Shown: in pieces, positions 16,876 to 25,447 of the stretch
Layout: every line of letters begins with the position of its first letter
How positions within the stretch are numbered: the stretch's first letter is position 1
Source: an uncultured Clostridium sp.
GTDB lineage: Bacteria; Bacillota; Clostridia; TANB77; CAG-508
Assembly: GCA_900554175.1 (NCBI GenBank)
Contig: USGK01000003.1
Span: 49,511 to 113,510, forward strand
Direction: 5' to 3'
DNA: 64,000 bases
Translations under genes and position numbers: made by a program
Notes under the pieces: model-generated
Told to the model about the DNA's origin: nothing
The model's database searches: none
What the model saw: only the letters and a program-made list of their open reading frames with translations

Positions 16876-17709
16876 TTATTTTTTCGTTTGATTAAATAAA
16901 TATTTTATATTATTTCCTAAGTTACTTGTTTCGGTTAAAAATGTCGAATTTTCGTCTTTTCCTCTTAATCTTGCAAAATTAAGAATTAAATCTACCATAT
17001 TTCCTTCTTGTGATGCTTCGAAAAGTAAAACGTTATATGGTATTACATTTAACATATTATTTCCTTTTAAATAACTTCTTGTTAAATTTTTTAAGTTATA
17101 TTTTGATTTCTCATCATATTTTCCTATTGTGAATATTGCTTTATTTAAAGGTATATCAATTCTTTTCGAGAAAAAGTCTATATTTTCTTTCATTGTTTCT
17201 AATCTTTGTGAAATTACAGGTACTAATACATCTGAGGCTTTTAGAATTTTAAGTCTTAAATCTATATTCATTCTTTTATCCAAATCAACAATAACCAAAT
17301 TATAATATTTTGATGCAAGAGTTATTATTTCAAAATACTGTTTGCATAAATTTTGGTATTGTTCTTCTGTTCCTGTAAGTCCTAATAAAATTTCTAATCT
17401 GTTTTTCAAAACAACTCTTGTATAATTTTTGATTACGTCAGGCGAAATTTTATTGCTTCTTGCAATTCTATCTAATCCCTCTATACCACTTTGATTAACT
17501 AAATTTGTTTTTATTCCTAGCATACCTGCCAAAGAGTTTTTAGATTTTTCTTGCCAAAAGCAATCTTTTATTGTATTGTCATTTAGACTTGTTGAAATTA
17601 ATAATATTTTTAAATTATGTTCTATTGCCATGTTTGTAGCAGTTGCAACTGCTGCCATTGTTTGTCCTGTTTGTTCTCTTGATAAATTGTAAAAAGTTAC
17701 TATAGCCAC
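16876..17709 (-). CDS. TadZ/CpaE-like ParA-type protein with degenerate P-loop
   Basis: A 277-residue protein starting at GTG (17709) with AGGAGTGA upstream. The N-terminus AIVTFYNLSREQTGQTMAAVATA sits where a deviant Walker A would be (K-G-G-x-G-K-T in active members), but the lysines and glycine pattern are missing. YYNLVIVDLDKRMNIDLRLKILKASDVLVPVISQ matches the Walker B and switch region of the MinD/ParA fold. TadZ/CpaE proteins place the Tad machine in the cell. The missing P-loop suggests a non-hydrolysing form. It is followed by TadA and preceded by another relative. Confidence 0.72.
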   Translation of the reverse strand: MAIVTFYNLSREQTGQTMAAVATATNMAIEHNLKILLISTSLNDNTIKDCFWQEKSKNSLAGMLGIKTNLVNQSGIEGLDRIARSNKISPDVIKNYTRVVLKNRLEILLGLTGTEEQYQNLCKQYFEIITLASKYYNLVIVDLDKRMNIDLRLKILKASDVLVPVISQRLETMKENIDFFSKRIDIPLNKAIFTIGKYDEKSKYNLKNLTRSYLKGNNMLNVIPYNVLLFEASQEGNMVDLILNFARLRGKDENSTFLTETSNLGNNIKYLFNQTKK

Positions 17710-17721
17710 AAAAAATCACTC

Positions 17722-18405
17722 CTATCCTTTTATTATCTTTCTTATTTTACTTGGATTTACATCTTTCAGTATATCTTGAACAATCATTGTAAGACTTTCT
17801 TTATATTCTGTAGTTAGTTTTTTTAGTCTAACCTGAGCTACTCTTTGATTTTCTTCCATTACTCTATTGTCTTCTCCTAAAATTGTAAAATATACTGTAT
17901 ATTCGTTCCACATTACATTATAGCCATTTGATAAATATTCCAAATATTCTTCATCGCTTTTTCTTAATTCATAAGAAAATAATACTTTAGTAAGTTTTAC
18001 TGGTATTTTTATTTCTTCTAATATAACTAATCCTCTTCTGAGCGAATATAAATCAAAAGATGTTACAAAGTAATTTTCTTCAGCTTTATCAAGTTTGAAT
18101 TCCAAGAACTCATTTCCATCATCTACATCTATCAATACATAATCATATGGTAGTTCTTTTGTTTTTTCTAATCCTAAATAATTATACAAATCTGCCATTT
18201 TTTCAAATCCTAAAGCAAAATCTGTATTTTCGAAACTTGTTACATATGATTTCGTAGGGCTTATTGATGGAACAACATATTTTGATCTTTCAAGTTTTGT
18301 TGTATCTATTACTAGCACTTTATTTTCTAATTCTGTTAATGTTTTTGCAATATTTAATAATAAATTAGTTTTATTATATGCTCCTATAAACCCTATTACT
18401 TTCAT
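17722..18405 (-). CDS. Second TadZ/CpaE-like ParA-fold protein, degenerate
   Basis: A 227-residue protein with a ParA/MinD-like beginning MKVIGFIGAYNKTNLLLNIAKTL, in which the P-loop is altered (GAYNKTN instead of G-x-x-G-x-G-K-T), then KVLVIDTTKLERSKY (deviant switch) and YDYVLIDVDDGNEFLEF as a Walker B-like strand. It ends in a charged helix. It lies between CpaB and the first TadZ-like gene, 12 nt from the latter. Probably a partner of that protein (a heterodimer is possible); nucleotide binding is doubtful. Confidence 0.65.
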   Translation of the reverse strand: MKVIGFIGAYNKTNLLLNIAKTLTELENKVLVIDTTKLERSKYVVPSISPTKSYVTSFENTDFALGFEKMADLYNYLGLEKTKELPYDYVLIDVDDGNEFLEFKLDKAEENYFVTSFDLYSLRRGLVILEEIKIPVKLTKVLFSYELRKSDEEYLEYLSNGYNVMWNEYTVYFTILGEDNRVMEENQRVAQVRLKKLTTEYKESLTMIVQDILKDVNPSKIRKIIKG

Positions 18406-18424
18406 GTTTTCATCCTTTCATTTA

Positions 18425-19504
18425 TTAATATTCTGTTGAAGATGTTCCTCCTGATAAAGAATCAAGATATTTTTGTCTTTCTTCTTTTGTTTTTGTAACA
18501 CTTTCTTCTACTTTTGTAACAACTGCTGTGTCGTCACCTTTAACTTTTGATTGTATATCATTTCTTGTATCACCATTATATCTTTGAGCTAGTTCTGTCA
18601 TTGCTTCTTTTAAAACATTTGAGTCTTTTTTAATTAAATTAATTACTTCATTGTTTGCTACATATGTAGGTTTTGCAGATGCTTGGTTTCCTGGTTCTAC
18701 ATATTTTATTGCATACAATTTTGATCCTTCTATTTTTGCTGCATCTACAATGGCACTTGATAAAACTAAGATTTCATCTTCTCTCATTGTAAAATTAACT
18801 GTATCTGTTGAATATGTACCATTATAACATGGAATATCTGCTTCTTTTTTAGATAAAACTATATAATCTCTTCCATCTGGTAACATTAATCTTATATCAA
18901 CAAAATCTCCTGTTTCTAAGCTTTCTGGTAGAACTATCGTATTATATGCTTGTAATCTTGTATCATCTGTTGTCATTTCATTTGATCTTTCTAAATACTT
19001 TGATGTTATTATTGTATTTTGTTTTAAGTCAACTTTTGCTATTAATGGTTTTTCACTTAATTCTATGTAAACTTTATTGTTATTATTATTAGAATCTATT
19101 TTATAATAATTATCTGAGTTTTCTTCTTTATTCAATCTAACACTTTTTCCATTTTCTAACATATATAGACCTTGTTCATCTGTGTATATTTGGTTTCCTG
19201 CTTTGTCTGATAATGCATATGTACTTAGCATTGTTTGAACATCGCTTGTTGCATTTGATGGTACACCAGCTTTTGTTGCCTGTACTAAACTAAACATATC
19301 TGGTGTGATTGTTTGTCCTGATTTTACATCCTTATTTAATACATATACACTTGTTAATAGAGCTTTGCTCTGATTTATCGTATTTTGTAAATCTTTTGAT
19401 TTCATAACTAAAAAAACTACTGGTATTGCTGCAATTACTAGAGCTATTACCATTCCTAATAAAAATGAATTTCTGGCTTTTCTTTGCATTGGATTTGTTG
19501 CCAT
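18425..19504 (-). CDS. cpaB: CpaB/RcpC-like pilus assembly protein with SAF domain
   Basis: A 359-residue protein with one N-terminal membrane helix (about 13-33) and an outside domain beginning with the SAF-type segment VYVLNKDVKSGQTITPDMFSLVQ (about 53-75). A second SAF-like stretch follows (KVDLKQNTIITSKYLERS), then LPESLETGDFVDIRLMLPDGRDYIVLSKKEAD, typical of CpaB. CpaB is the outside, cell wall-side part of Tad systems. It is the first gene of the operon, has a good promoter and AAAGGAGG, and ends with a Thr/Glu-rich tail. Confidence 0.85.
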   Translation of the reverse strand: MATNPMQRKARNSFLLGMVIALVIAAIPVVFLVMKSKDLQNTINQSKALLTSVYVLNKDVKSGQTITPDMFSLVQATKAGVPSNATSDVQTMLSTYALSDKAGNQIYTDEQGLYMLENGKSVRLNKEENSDNYYKIDSNNNNNKVYIELSEKPLIAKVDLKQNTIITSKYLERSNEMTTDDTRLQAYNTIVLPESLETGDFVDIRLMLPDGRDYIVLSKKEADIPCYNGTYSTDTVNFTMREDEILVLSSAIVDAAKIEGSKLYAIKYVEPGNQASAKPTYVANNEVINLIKKDSNVLKEAMTELAQRYNGDTRNDIQSKVKGDDTAVVTKVEESVTKTKEERQKYLDSLSGGTSSTEY

Positions 19505-19541
19505 TGTAAATTCCTCCTTTAAACTTTCTACTTTCTAATTT

Positions 19542-19570
19542 ATTCTACAACATTTTCTTTTTTTTATCAA
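19542..19570 (-). promoter_or_regulatory. Main promoter of the Tad-like operon
   Basis: On the minus strand TTGATA (19565-19570), a 17-bp spacer and TAGAAT (19542-19547), about 40 nt before the cpaB start. It is the only strong promoter found upstream of the first gene. Confidence 0.75.
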
Positions 19571-19974
19571 TATTTATTTTTATTTGTAACATAAACTTAA
19601 TATTCATGTAATATTTTTGTAATATTGAAAATTTCCATTTTTTTTCAGTTTATTTTTATTATTTTCTGCACATTATATATCTAGAAAAAAGAAAACTTTT
19701 TTCTTTAAAATTGACAATGTCAATTATTTAACTGGTAATATAAATTAGTTTTTATATTATAAAAAGTATTATTATTTATATTTTATTATTTGTATTTATT
19801 TATATATCAATATATATTATAAAGTATATATTTTATTTATAATTTGATAATAATTTTTATTTTGTACTATTATATATGTTATCTTATATTATTTATATGA
19901 TATATTATATATTTAGTTATATAATTATATTTTTTATAATATACATTTTTGATTATCGGTTTTAATATTTTTAG
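19571..19974. other. AT-rich intergenic region between cpaB and the spore protein gene
   Basis: About 400 bases, almost entirely A and T, between divergent genes (the whole gap is 486 bases). Apart from the cpaB promoter and the palindrome/promoter-like site at 19710-19741, I see only long T/A runs and no gene. I looked for a sporulation sigma-G promoter (-10 CATxxTA) before the spore protein gene and did not find a clear one. Confidence 0.5.
19710..19741 (+). promoter_or_regulatory. Palindrome overlapping a promoter-like TTGACA
   Basis: ATTGACAATGTCAAT (19710-19724) is a perfect 7-1-7 palindrome. It contains TTGACA (19711-19716); TAATAT (19736-19741) lies 19 bp downstream, a long spacer. 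It could be an operator over a promoter toward the spore protein gene, with a leader of about 245 nt, but the spacing is poor. Confidence 0.35.
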
Positions 19975-19990
19975 CAGGAGGTGATTTACA

Positions 19991-20194
19991 ATGGCAAAAA
20001 ACAGTAATAAAAAATTAGTTCCAGAAGCTATGGATGCTTTAGATAAATTCAAGTATGAAGTTGCTTCAGAAGTTGGTGTTACTTTAAAAGACGGTTACAA
20101 TGGTAACTTATCTTCTAGAGATGCTGGAAGAATAGGTGGTAACATGGTTAAAAAAATGATCCAACAAGTTGAAAACAACATGAGCAATAAATAG
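19991..20194 (+). CDS. Alpha/beta-type small acid-soluble spore protein
   Basis: A 67-residue protein of the alpha/beta SASP family. The segment KFKYEVASEVGV is the conserved first helix with the site cut by the germination protease GPR (between Glu and Val/Ile in this motif), and SRDAGRIGGNMVKKMIQ is the conserved second half. SASPs coat spore DNA and protect it from UV and heat. The Shine-Dalgarno AGGAGGTGAT (19976-19985) is a perfect match to the 16S tail. This is strong evidence that the organism makes endospores. Confidence 0.95.
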   Translation: MAKNSNKKLVPEAMDALDKFKYEVASEVGVTLKDGYNGNLSSRDAGRIGGNMVKKMIQQVENNMSNK

Positions 20195-20306
20195 TTATAG
20201 TAATAACTATTAGTATATTTGTAATTTATTATTAATTAATTGGCAGAAGTATTTTTCTTGGTTTTATTTTATTTTTAATAATTCTTTTGAGTTTTTAAAA
20301 ATACAT

Positions 20307-20378
20307 AAAGGCAGGAGATGTGCTCCTGCCTTTAAAAAAAAGCATGTTAAGTAAAAAAACTTATAACATGCTTTTTTT
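20307..20378. terminator. Double-hairpin bidirectional terminator between convergent genes
   Basis: First hairpin: 11-bp perfect stem 20307-20317 with 20323-20333 (AAAGGCAGGAG). Second: A-run/GCATGTTA (20334-20349) with TAACATGCTTTTTTT (20364-20378), T-tailed in both directions. It serves the spore protein gene (plus) and the SleB-like gene (minus). Confidence 0.8.
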
Positions 20379-20389
20379 GAGGTTTATTG

Positions 20390-21358
20390 TCATCCTAACT
20401 CACTTGGCCACTCTTCTTCATAAAAGAATACATGAGGTCCAACTTCTTTATATTGTGTTATGTTATATCTCTCTGCAAACTCTTTTCCAGTGTCAAAATG
20501 AAGAGCTCCATATGCATAATATGAAGTATAGTCGAAAGATTTATCAACTTTTCCAGCTAGAACATCATATGCATATTCCTTAAATTGTTCAGGAATGATA
20601 TCTAATGTAGCAATTCCCTCTCCACAAAATATTTCACCATCATCTACGCAACTATACCTGTTTGGATAAAACAAGTCTTGCATCAAATCCCCATCATAGT
20701 GTTTTATAGCACTATTCCTCATTTCTGTCATTGTAGCAATTACGTATTCTTTATCATACCCTCCAATTTCTCCATAGGCCACTTTTATAAAATAGTTTAT
20801 TGCTTCTTGAGAATTTTTTAAAAGTAAATTTTCACTTTCATTTTCTACTGAATCCTCTGCTTTCGATTCGTTTGCTTCTGATTCATTTGCTTTTAATTTG
20901 TCTTTTGAGAGTTTTTTTCCTTTTACTACCCAATATCCTTCACAAAAAGTCTCTCCATTTGTAGACAAAGTTTCATTTTTTTCAACACTAGTGTTTTCTT
21001 CTTTTACTGCTTCTTTTCCATTTTCATCTTCAAAACCTGGTATTAAATTGCAAATAACAAATAATCCTGCCACTATTAACAATATCACCGGGATTTTTCT
21101 GACCAATGGATTTCTCCTTAATGATTTTTTTGCTTCTTCCCAAATAAGGCAAACCATTTGACATAAAATTCGACCTATGTTTCTCTTAGTTTTCCTTTTA
21201 CGTTTGACTGTTTTTCCTTTTTGAATTCTTTGAACTTGTGATTGTTGTTTTTTCTTTGCATACGTTTGTTGACCTCTTCCATTATATACCTGTGAATATG
21301 CCTGCTGACGAGTTTTTGAATTAGCCTTTGAATTTAAATTCCGTGTTGTCCTTTCCAT
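20390..21358 (-). CDS. SleB/CwlJ-type cell wall hydrolase
   Basis: A 322-residue protein. The N-terminal 85 residues are Lys/Arg/Gln-rich (KTVKRKRKTKRN), then a membrane helix (about 88-106: KIPVILLIVAGLFVICNLIPG), an acidic linker, and a C-terminal SleB-type domain (about 185-322). NYFIKVAYGEIGGYDKEYVIATMTEMRNSA is the AxVxYGE-type start with the likely catalytic Glu, and ALHFDTGKEF...VGPHVFFYEE matches the H-F-x-T-G and G-x-H-x-F parts. SleB enzymes are lytic transglycosylases that break spore cortex; a general muralytic role is possible. The N-terminal anchor is atypical. Confidence 0.8.
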   Translation of the reverse strand: MERTTRNLNSKANSKTRQQAYSQVYNGRGQQTYAKKKQQSQVQRIQKGKTVKRKRKTKRNIGRILCQMVCLIWEEAKKSLRRNPLVRKIPVILLIVAGLFVICNLIPGFEDENGKEAVKEENTSVEKNETLSTNGETFCEGYWVVKGKKLSKDKLKANESEANESKAEDSVENESENLLLKNSQEAINYFIKVAYGEIGGYDKEYVIATMTEMRNSAIKHYDGDLMQDLFYPNRYSCVDDGEIFCGEGIATLDIIPEQFKEYAYDVLAGKVDKSFDYTSYYAYGALHFDTGKEFAERYNITQYKEVGPHVFFYEEEWPSELG

Positions 21359-21470
21359 ATTTTAACCTCCTAGCTCTACAGAGCTTTATTTTTTCAGATT
21401 TTCAATCTACTTCTTATTATACCATATATTTAAAATTTTGTCTAATTTTATGTTAATTTTATCTTTTCAC

Positions 21471-21499
21471 TTTACCTAGTATGGGTAATATGTTATAAT
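21471..21499 (+). promoter_or_regulatory. Promoter of rqcH
   Basis: TTTACC (21471-21476), a 17-bp spacer and a perfect TATAAT (21494-21499), 49 nt before the start. Confidence 0.7.
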
Positions 21500-21511
21500 C
21501 TAACATATTAC
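21485..21511 (+). promoter_or_regulatory. Inverted repeat over the rqcH -10 box
   Basis: A perfect 11-bp inverted repeat, GTAATATGTTA (21485-21495) and TAACATATTAC (21501-21511), with TAATC in the centre. Its left arm and centre contain the -10 box and its right arm would contain the transcription start. It is placed like a repressor operator; a 5' hairpin is less likely because the left arm is probably not transcribed. Confidence 0.5.
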
Positions 21512-21548
21512 ATAAGAATAAATAAATATTTTTGAAAGGAGACTTAAA

Positions 21549-23426
21549 ATGGCATTTGATGGTATTGTGACAAAAAAGATTTGTGACGAATTGCAAAATA
21601 TAATTGGTTATAAAATAGATAAAATCTATGAACCTGATAAAAATACAGTATTAATTGGTCTTTATAAAAAGTTTTCTAACCTTGCACTTTTAATAAATAT
21701 ATCTTCAAATAATACTAGAATTTGTTTAACAAGGCATGACTATAAAAATCCTACTGTAGCACCTAATTTCTGTATGCTTTTAAGAAAGCATATTATAGGT
21801 TTTAAAATAAAGGACATCTATATTAAAGGACTTGAACGAGTAGTTTTTATTGATTTAGAAAATACTGATAATCCTGATAAAATTATATCAAAAAAACTTA
21901 TTATTGAACTTATGGGAAAACATAGCAATATTATTCTAACCAATTCAACCGAAATAATCATTGATAGTTTAAGACATACTTCTGTTGAAAATAATTCTTT
22001 AAGAGATATCTATCCAGGTTCAAAATATAGTTTTCCCCAATCTAACAAAGCGAATTTTTTAAGTCTCTCTTCTTTTGAAGAATTCTATGAAAAAATTGAA
22101 CATTGCCTTACAGATGAAATTTCTTATAATATTTCTTCTAAAATCGATAAAGAAAGTAAATCTCCTATAAAAAATACCACAAACTCTTCACATTCAAATT
22201 CTGATTTATTAAATTTAAACGAATCTAATATTATAAAATTTAAGAATATTGATTTAGGTAAAGTGATTTCTTCTGTTTTTAACGGAATAAGCTCCTCTAC
22301 CATATATGGTATATTGCAAAATTACAATGATTTAACTATTTCCAAAAGTTCTATTTTAGAAGTTTATAATAATATTTGGGATATTTTAAATAGTTCTTCT
22401 TTAACTTTTGAAACTTACTCAGTTTCAAAGAAAAATTGTTCTAAAAAGAAGGAAGATTATTTTATAAAACTTTCCAGTAAGTTAGAAAATGATGCATATA
22501 GATTAAACTATTTTATCGATAATTTTTATTTTGAAAAAGAACATAACGAACTTTTTGAAAATTACCGAAATACTGTATTAAATTTGATTTTAGTTACTTT
22601 AAAAAAATATGAAAAAAGGCTTGAAAATATTGATTCAAAACTTCAGGAGTGTAATGGAATGGATCAATTTAGGCTTTATGGAGAACTTATTACTGCAAAT
22701 TTATATAAAATTCCTAATTACAATCTATCTCAAATAGAGCTTGAAAATTATTATAATGAAAATGCAAAGGTTATTATTCCTTTAGACAAAAGGTACCTTC
22801 CAAGTTACAATGCAAAGAGATTTTTTAAAAAATATAATAAATTAAAAAATGCATTGGAAATTGTAAATATACAAAAAAAAGAGACTATTGAAGATATTAA
22901 TTATTTAGAAAGTATTGTTTACGAATTAGATAATTGTACAACGGTTGAAGAAATATCTTATGTATATGATGAAATGGCAGAAAGTCCGATTTTTTCTGAT
23001 AAAATCAAACAAAAAAGCACAAAAAAAGTAAATACGAAAAAGAAAAAAAATCTTACATCAAATAAGCTTGCATCTTTTAATCCTCTAAAATTTAAATTTG
23101 ACGATTATACTATTTTAGTAGGAAGAAATAATAAAGAAAATGATTATTTAACTACTAAATTTGCAAGTAAAAATGATTTGTGGTTTCACACTAAAGACAT
23201 TCACGGAAGTCACGTTATTTTAAAACTTTCTCCTGGTGAAACCGCTTCTATAGATGCAATACATGAATCTGCTAGACTTGCAGCATTACATAGTAAAGCT
23301 AAAGATTCAACAAATATACCTGTTGACTACTGTAAAGTATCATTTGTTAAAAAGCCTCATGGAAGCAAGCCAGGTATGGTAATCTATTCTAATAATCAAA
23401 CTATATATATTAAAAAAGTAAATTAG
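21549..23426 (+). CDS. rqcH: Rqc2 homologue RqcH, NFACT-family ribosome rescue factor
   Basis: A 625-residue NFACT protein, a little longer than usual (about 570-590). It has the NFACT-N domain (MAFDGIVTKKICDELQNIIGYKIDKIYEP...), a long coiled-coil middle (about 310-490), and the NFACT-R domain with NDLWFHTKDIHGSHVILK (about 545-562). RqcH binds stalled 50S-peptidyl-tRNA and adds C-terminal alanine tails that mark chains for decay. Older annotations call it a fibronectin-binding protein. Residues about 195-225 are Ser/Asn-rich. A monocistronic plus-strand gene with its own promoter and terminator. Confidence 0.93.
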   Translation: MAFDGIVTKKICDELQNIIGYKIDKIYEPDKNTVLIGLYKKFSNLALLINISSNNTRICLTRHDYKNPTVAPNFCMLLRKHIIGFKIKDIYIKGLERVVFIDLENTDNPDKIISKKLIIELMGKHSNIILTNSTEIIIDSLRHTSVENNSLRDIYPGSKYSFPQSNKANFLSLSSFEEFYEKIEHCLTDEISYNISSKIDKESKSPIKNTTNSSHSNSDLLNLNESNIIKFKNIDLGKVISSVFNGISSSTIYGILQNYNDLTISKSSILEVYNNIWDILNSSSLTFETYSVSKKNCSKKKEDYFIKLSSKLENDAYRLNYFIDNFYFEKEHNELFENYRNTVLNLILVTLKKYEKRLENIDSKLQECNGMDQFRLYGELITANLYKIPNYNLSQIELENYYNENAKVIIPLDKRYLPSYNAKRFFKKYNKLKNALEIVNIQKKETIEDINYLESIVYELDNCTTVEEISYVYDEMAESPIFSDKIKQKSTKKVNTKKKKNLTSNKLASFNPLKFKFDDYTILVGRNNKENDYLTTKFASKNDLWFHTKDIHGSHVILKLSPGETASIDAIHESARLAALHSKAKDSTNIPVDYCKVSFVKKPHGSKPGMVIYSNNQTIYIKKVN

Positions 23427-23453
23427 GGAAATTTACCCCTAATTTACTTTTTT
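23412..23453. terminator. Bidirectional terminator between rqcH and the KAP gene
   Basis: A 17-bp stem (23412-23428 with 23437-23453) with an 8-nt loop, A-run on one side and T-run on the other. The rqcH stop codon lies in the left arm and the KAP stop codon abuts the right arm. Confidence 0.88.
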
Positions 23454-25405
23454 TAAACTTCGTTTGCCTCTATAATTTCCATTAACGCATTCGAGAACTC
23501 TTTAATTACAACTGTTTTAATTGTTGATTCTTTTCCTTTTAAATAGTCATCCATGATTTGTTTTAATATTTTTAAATTCTTATTTTCTTCTTGTAATTTT
23601 TCTTTATGAATTCTATTTCTTTTAACTATCTTATCTTTAATTATCATCGTGTCTTCATTACTTGCACATGATATTCTTTGGAACATTTGATATGGATCAT
23701 AATATTTAAGAATTGGTATATCCATACACTCTTTGTCAAATTTTTCATAAAACTGTTGCATCTTCATTGGTATGTTTTTAAATACATCTTCTGCTAAATC
23801 CTTATATTTCTTTTCAAGTAATTGCTCATTTAAATTTTTAAAATGTTCTAAAATTTCTTCCATTTCTGTTGTATAGAATTCTTTTATTGCAATCTTCCCT
23901 AGCTCCTCTTCTAGATTATCACAATAACTTGAATGAAGACTTGCTAAATTCATTCCATTTATAAACATTACCTTTAGATTTTTCAAGTCATAACTAACTA
24001 AATCTTTTTTGATAAAATGTATATAATATGCAAATAATTTTACCATATCTATTAATTCAATGTCACCTTTTTTTACATCTTCTAGTGCTTCATTTACTAC
24101 TTTAAAAAATTTGTCATCCTGCATCTTCCAATATTCTTGAGTTAAAATTTGTTTATATGCAGATACAGCTTTTGTATTTGTAGTATTTTCAATTTCTTCC
24201 ATATCTTTTTTGAAAATTTTCTTATCAAAGATTCTTGTACGAATGTAGTATTCTATAAATTTAAAGAACCTGTATTCTGCTTTAAAATTATAATAATAGT
24301 TACTATCAAATTCTTTGATATAAAACTGTCTATTATCCATTAATACTCTTGATGAAACTAAAATAGATTTATATTCTTCATTATTTTGAATATTTTTAAA
24401 TTTCTCTTTTGTTATTTTCCCTGCTTTTATTTCAAATGACATTGCTATTGTAAATATTAGCATTGTTTGCATTACAAGGTTGTTTGTATTTGGATAAAAT
24501 CTTTCTACCATTTCGTATATTTTGCTAAAGTCATTTAGTGAATGTTTTAATATACGCAAATTTCTTGTACCACTTTTTTTAAATGTATTCATTATTAAAA
24601 ATGTGTTTTCTCTTAAAAATTTCATTAATTCTTTGTTATTTTCGTATCTCATAAGAATTCCATTTATAATGTAGTCAAATTGTGGTGCATATTCAAACGT
24701 TTCTCCAACTAGTTTTTCCTTTATTCTTTCATAGTCATTTGCTTTGTCAAATACATGCTCTATTTTTTCTTGTATTTTCTCGACCATAGGAATATCATTT
24801 TTGTTAAGCTCTCCTTGTTTATCTAAAAGATATGTTGCTATAAATGTTTTCATTTCCAAATTTGAACTTTTTATTTTTGTTGATAATTCTTTTTCATTGC
24901 ATATTATTATTGTTTTTATATGGTCATGCTCTACGAAATTATTTATATATCCTAAAATGTCTATTACATCAACATTTGCTCTTTCTAAATCATCAAAACA
25001 CAAAACCTTATCATCAGTTGAAAAGAAATCAGCATAATTTACTTTATTTCCTGGTGACTTTGCTCCGAATAAGTTTGCCATATCTATTCCTGTTTTTGCA
25101 TATTCGGGTATTGTCATTTGTCCATGAGTATCCATAAACTTTCTCAAGTCTCTATCTAAAAGTTGACTGGTTTCCATAAATATTTTCTTACTTATTTCTT
25201 CTAGATTTGAGATACCATACAAAGACATATATATAGTTGTGTAACGTTTACCATTTAATTTCATTGTATCTATTTTTTTCTTTATTTGATTATTCCAAAA
25301 ATAGGTTTTTCCTGATCCCCATTCTCCGTTTATCATTATTGCATAATCTGTATAGTCTGACCTTACATAATCAAGTATACTTTCAACTAATTCTTCCATT
25401 TCCAT
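23453..25405 (-). CDS. KAP-family P-loop NTPase
   Basis: A 650-residue protein. The Walker A is INGEWGSGKTYFW (GEWGSGKT, residues 27-34) and the Walker B is KVLCFDDLERAN (133-144), the KAP pattern of a hydrophobic strand, two Asp and Leu-Glu-Arg. TIIICNEKEL (about 160) is the sensor region. The rest is helical and charged without known motifs and has no clear membrane helices, unlike typical KAP proteins. KAP NTPases occur in phage-defence and membrane-signalling contexts; here the gene lies between comF and rqcH with no partner gene. Function unknown. Its Shine-Dalgarno is separated from the ATG by a hairpin. Start 25405 or the ATG two codons on (25399). Confidence 0.82.
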   Translation of the reverse strand: MEMEELVESILDYVRSDYTDYAIMINGEWGSGKTYFWNNQIKKKIDTMKLNGKRYTTIYMSLYGISNLEEISKKIFMETSQLLDRDLRKFMDTHGQMTIPEYAKTGIDMANLFGAKSPGNKVNYADFFSTDDKVLCFDDLERANVDVIDILGYINNFVEHDHIKTIIICNEKELSTKIKSSNLEMKTFIATYLLDKQGELNKNDIPMVEKIQEKIEHVFDKANDYERIKEKLVGETFEYAPQFDYIINGILMRYENNKELMKFLRENTFLIMNTFKKSGTRNLRILKHSLNDFSKIYEMVERFYPNTNNLVMQTMLIFTIAMSFEIKAGKITKEKFKNIQNNEEYKSILVSSRVLMDNRQFYIKEFDSNYYYNFKAEYRFFKFIEYYIRTRIFDKKIFKKDMEEIENTTNTKAVSAYKQILTQEYWKMQDDKFFKVVNEALEDVKKGDIELIDMVKLFAYYIHFIKKDLVSYDLKNLKVMFINGMNLASLHSSYCDNLEEELGKIAIKEFYTTEMEEILEHFKNLNEQLLEKKYKDLAEDVFKNIPMKMQQFYEKFDKECMDIPILKYYDPYQMFQRISCASNEDTMIIKDKIVKRNRIHKEKLQEENKNLKILKQIMDDYLKGKESTIKTVVIKEFSNALMEIIEANEV

Positions 25406-25435
25406 TAGCCGATGCTTTTAGCATCTCTCTCCTTT
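25403..25435 (-). promoter_or_regulatory. SD-hairpin-start leader of the KAP gene
   Basis: The transcript reads AAAGGAGA (25428-25435), then a 6-bp hairpin GATGCT/AGCATC (25411-25425, 3-nt loop), then GGCTA and the ATG. The distance is 22 nt when unfolded and about 7 nt when folded. An out-of-frame ATG inside the hairpin is the alternative use of this SD. Confidence 0.55.
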
Positions 25436-25447
25436 CTTTTCTTAAGT

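Noticed and set aside
19571..19974. Possible replication origin or phage attachment site in the AT-rich gap
   Set aside because: No DnaA boxes, no repeats of a usable type and no integrase or replication gene nearby; just A/T-rich.
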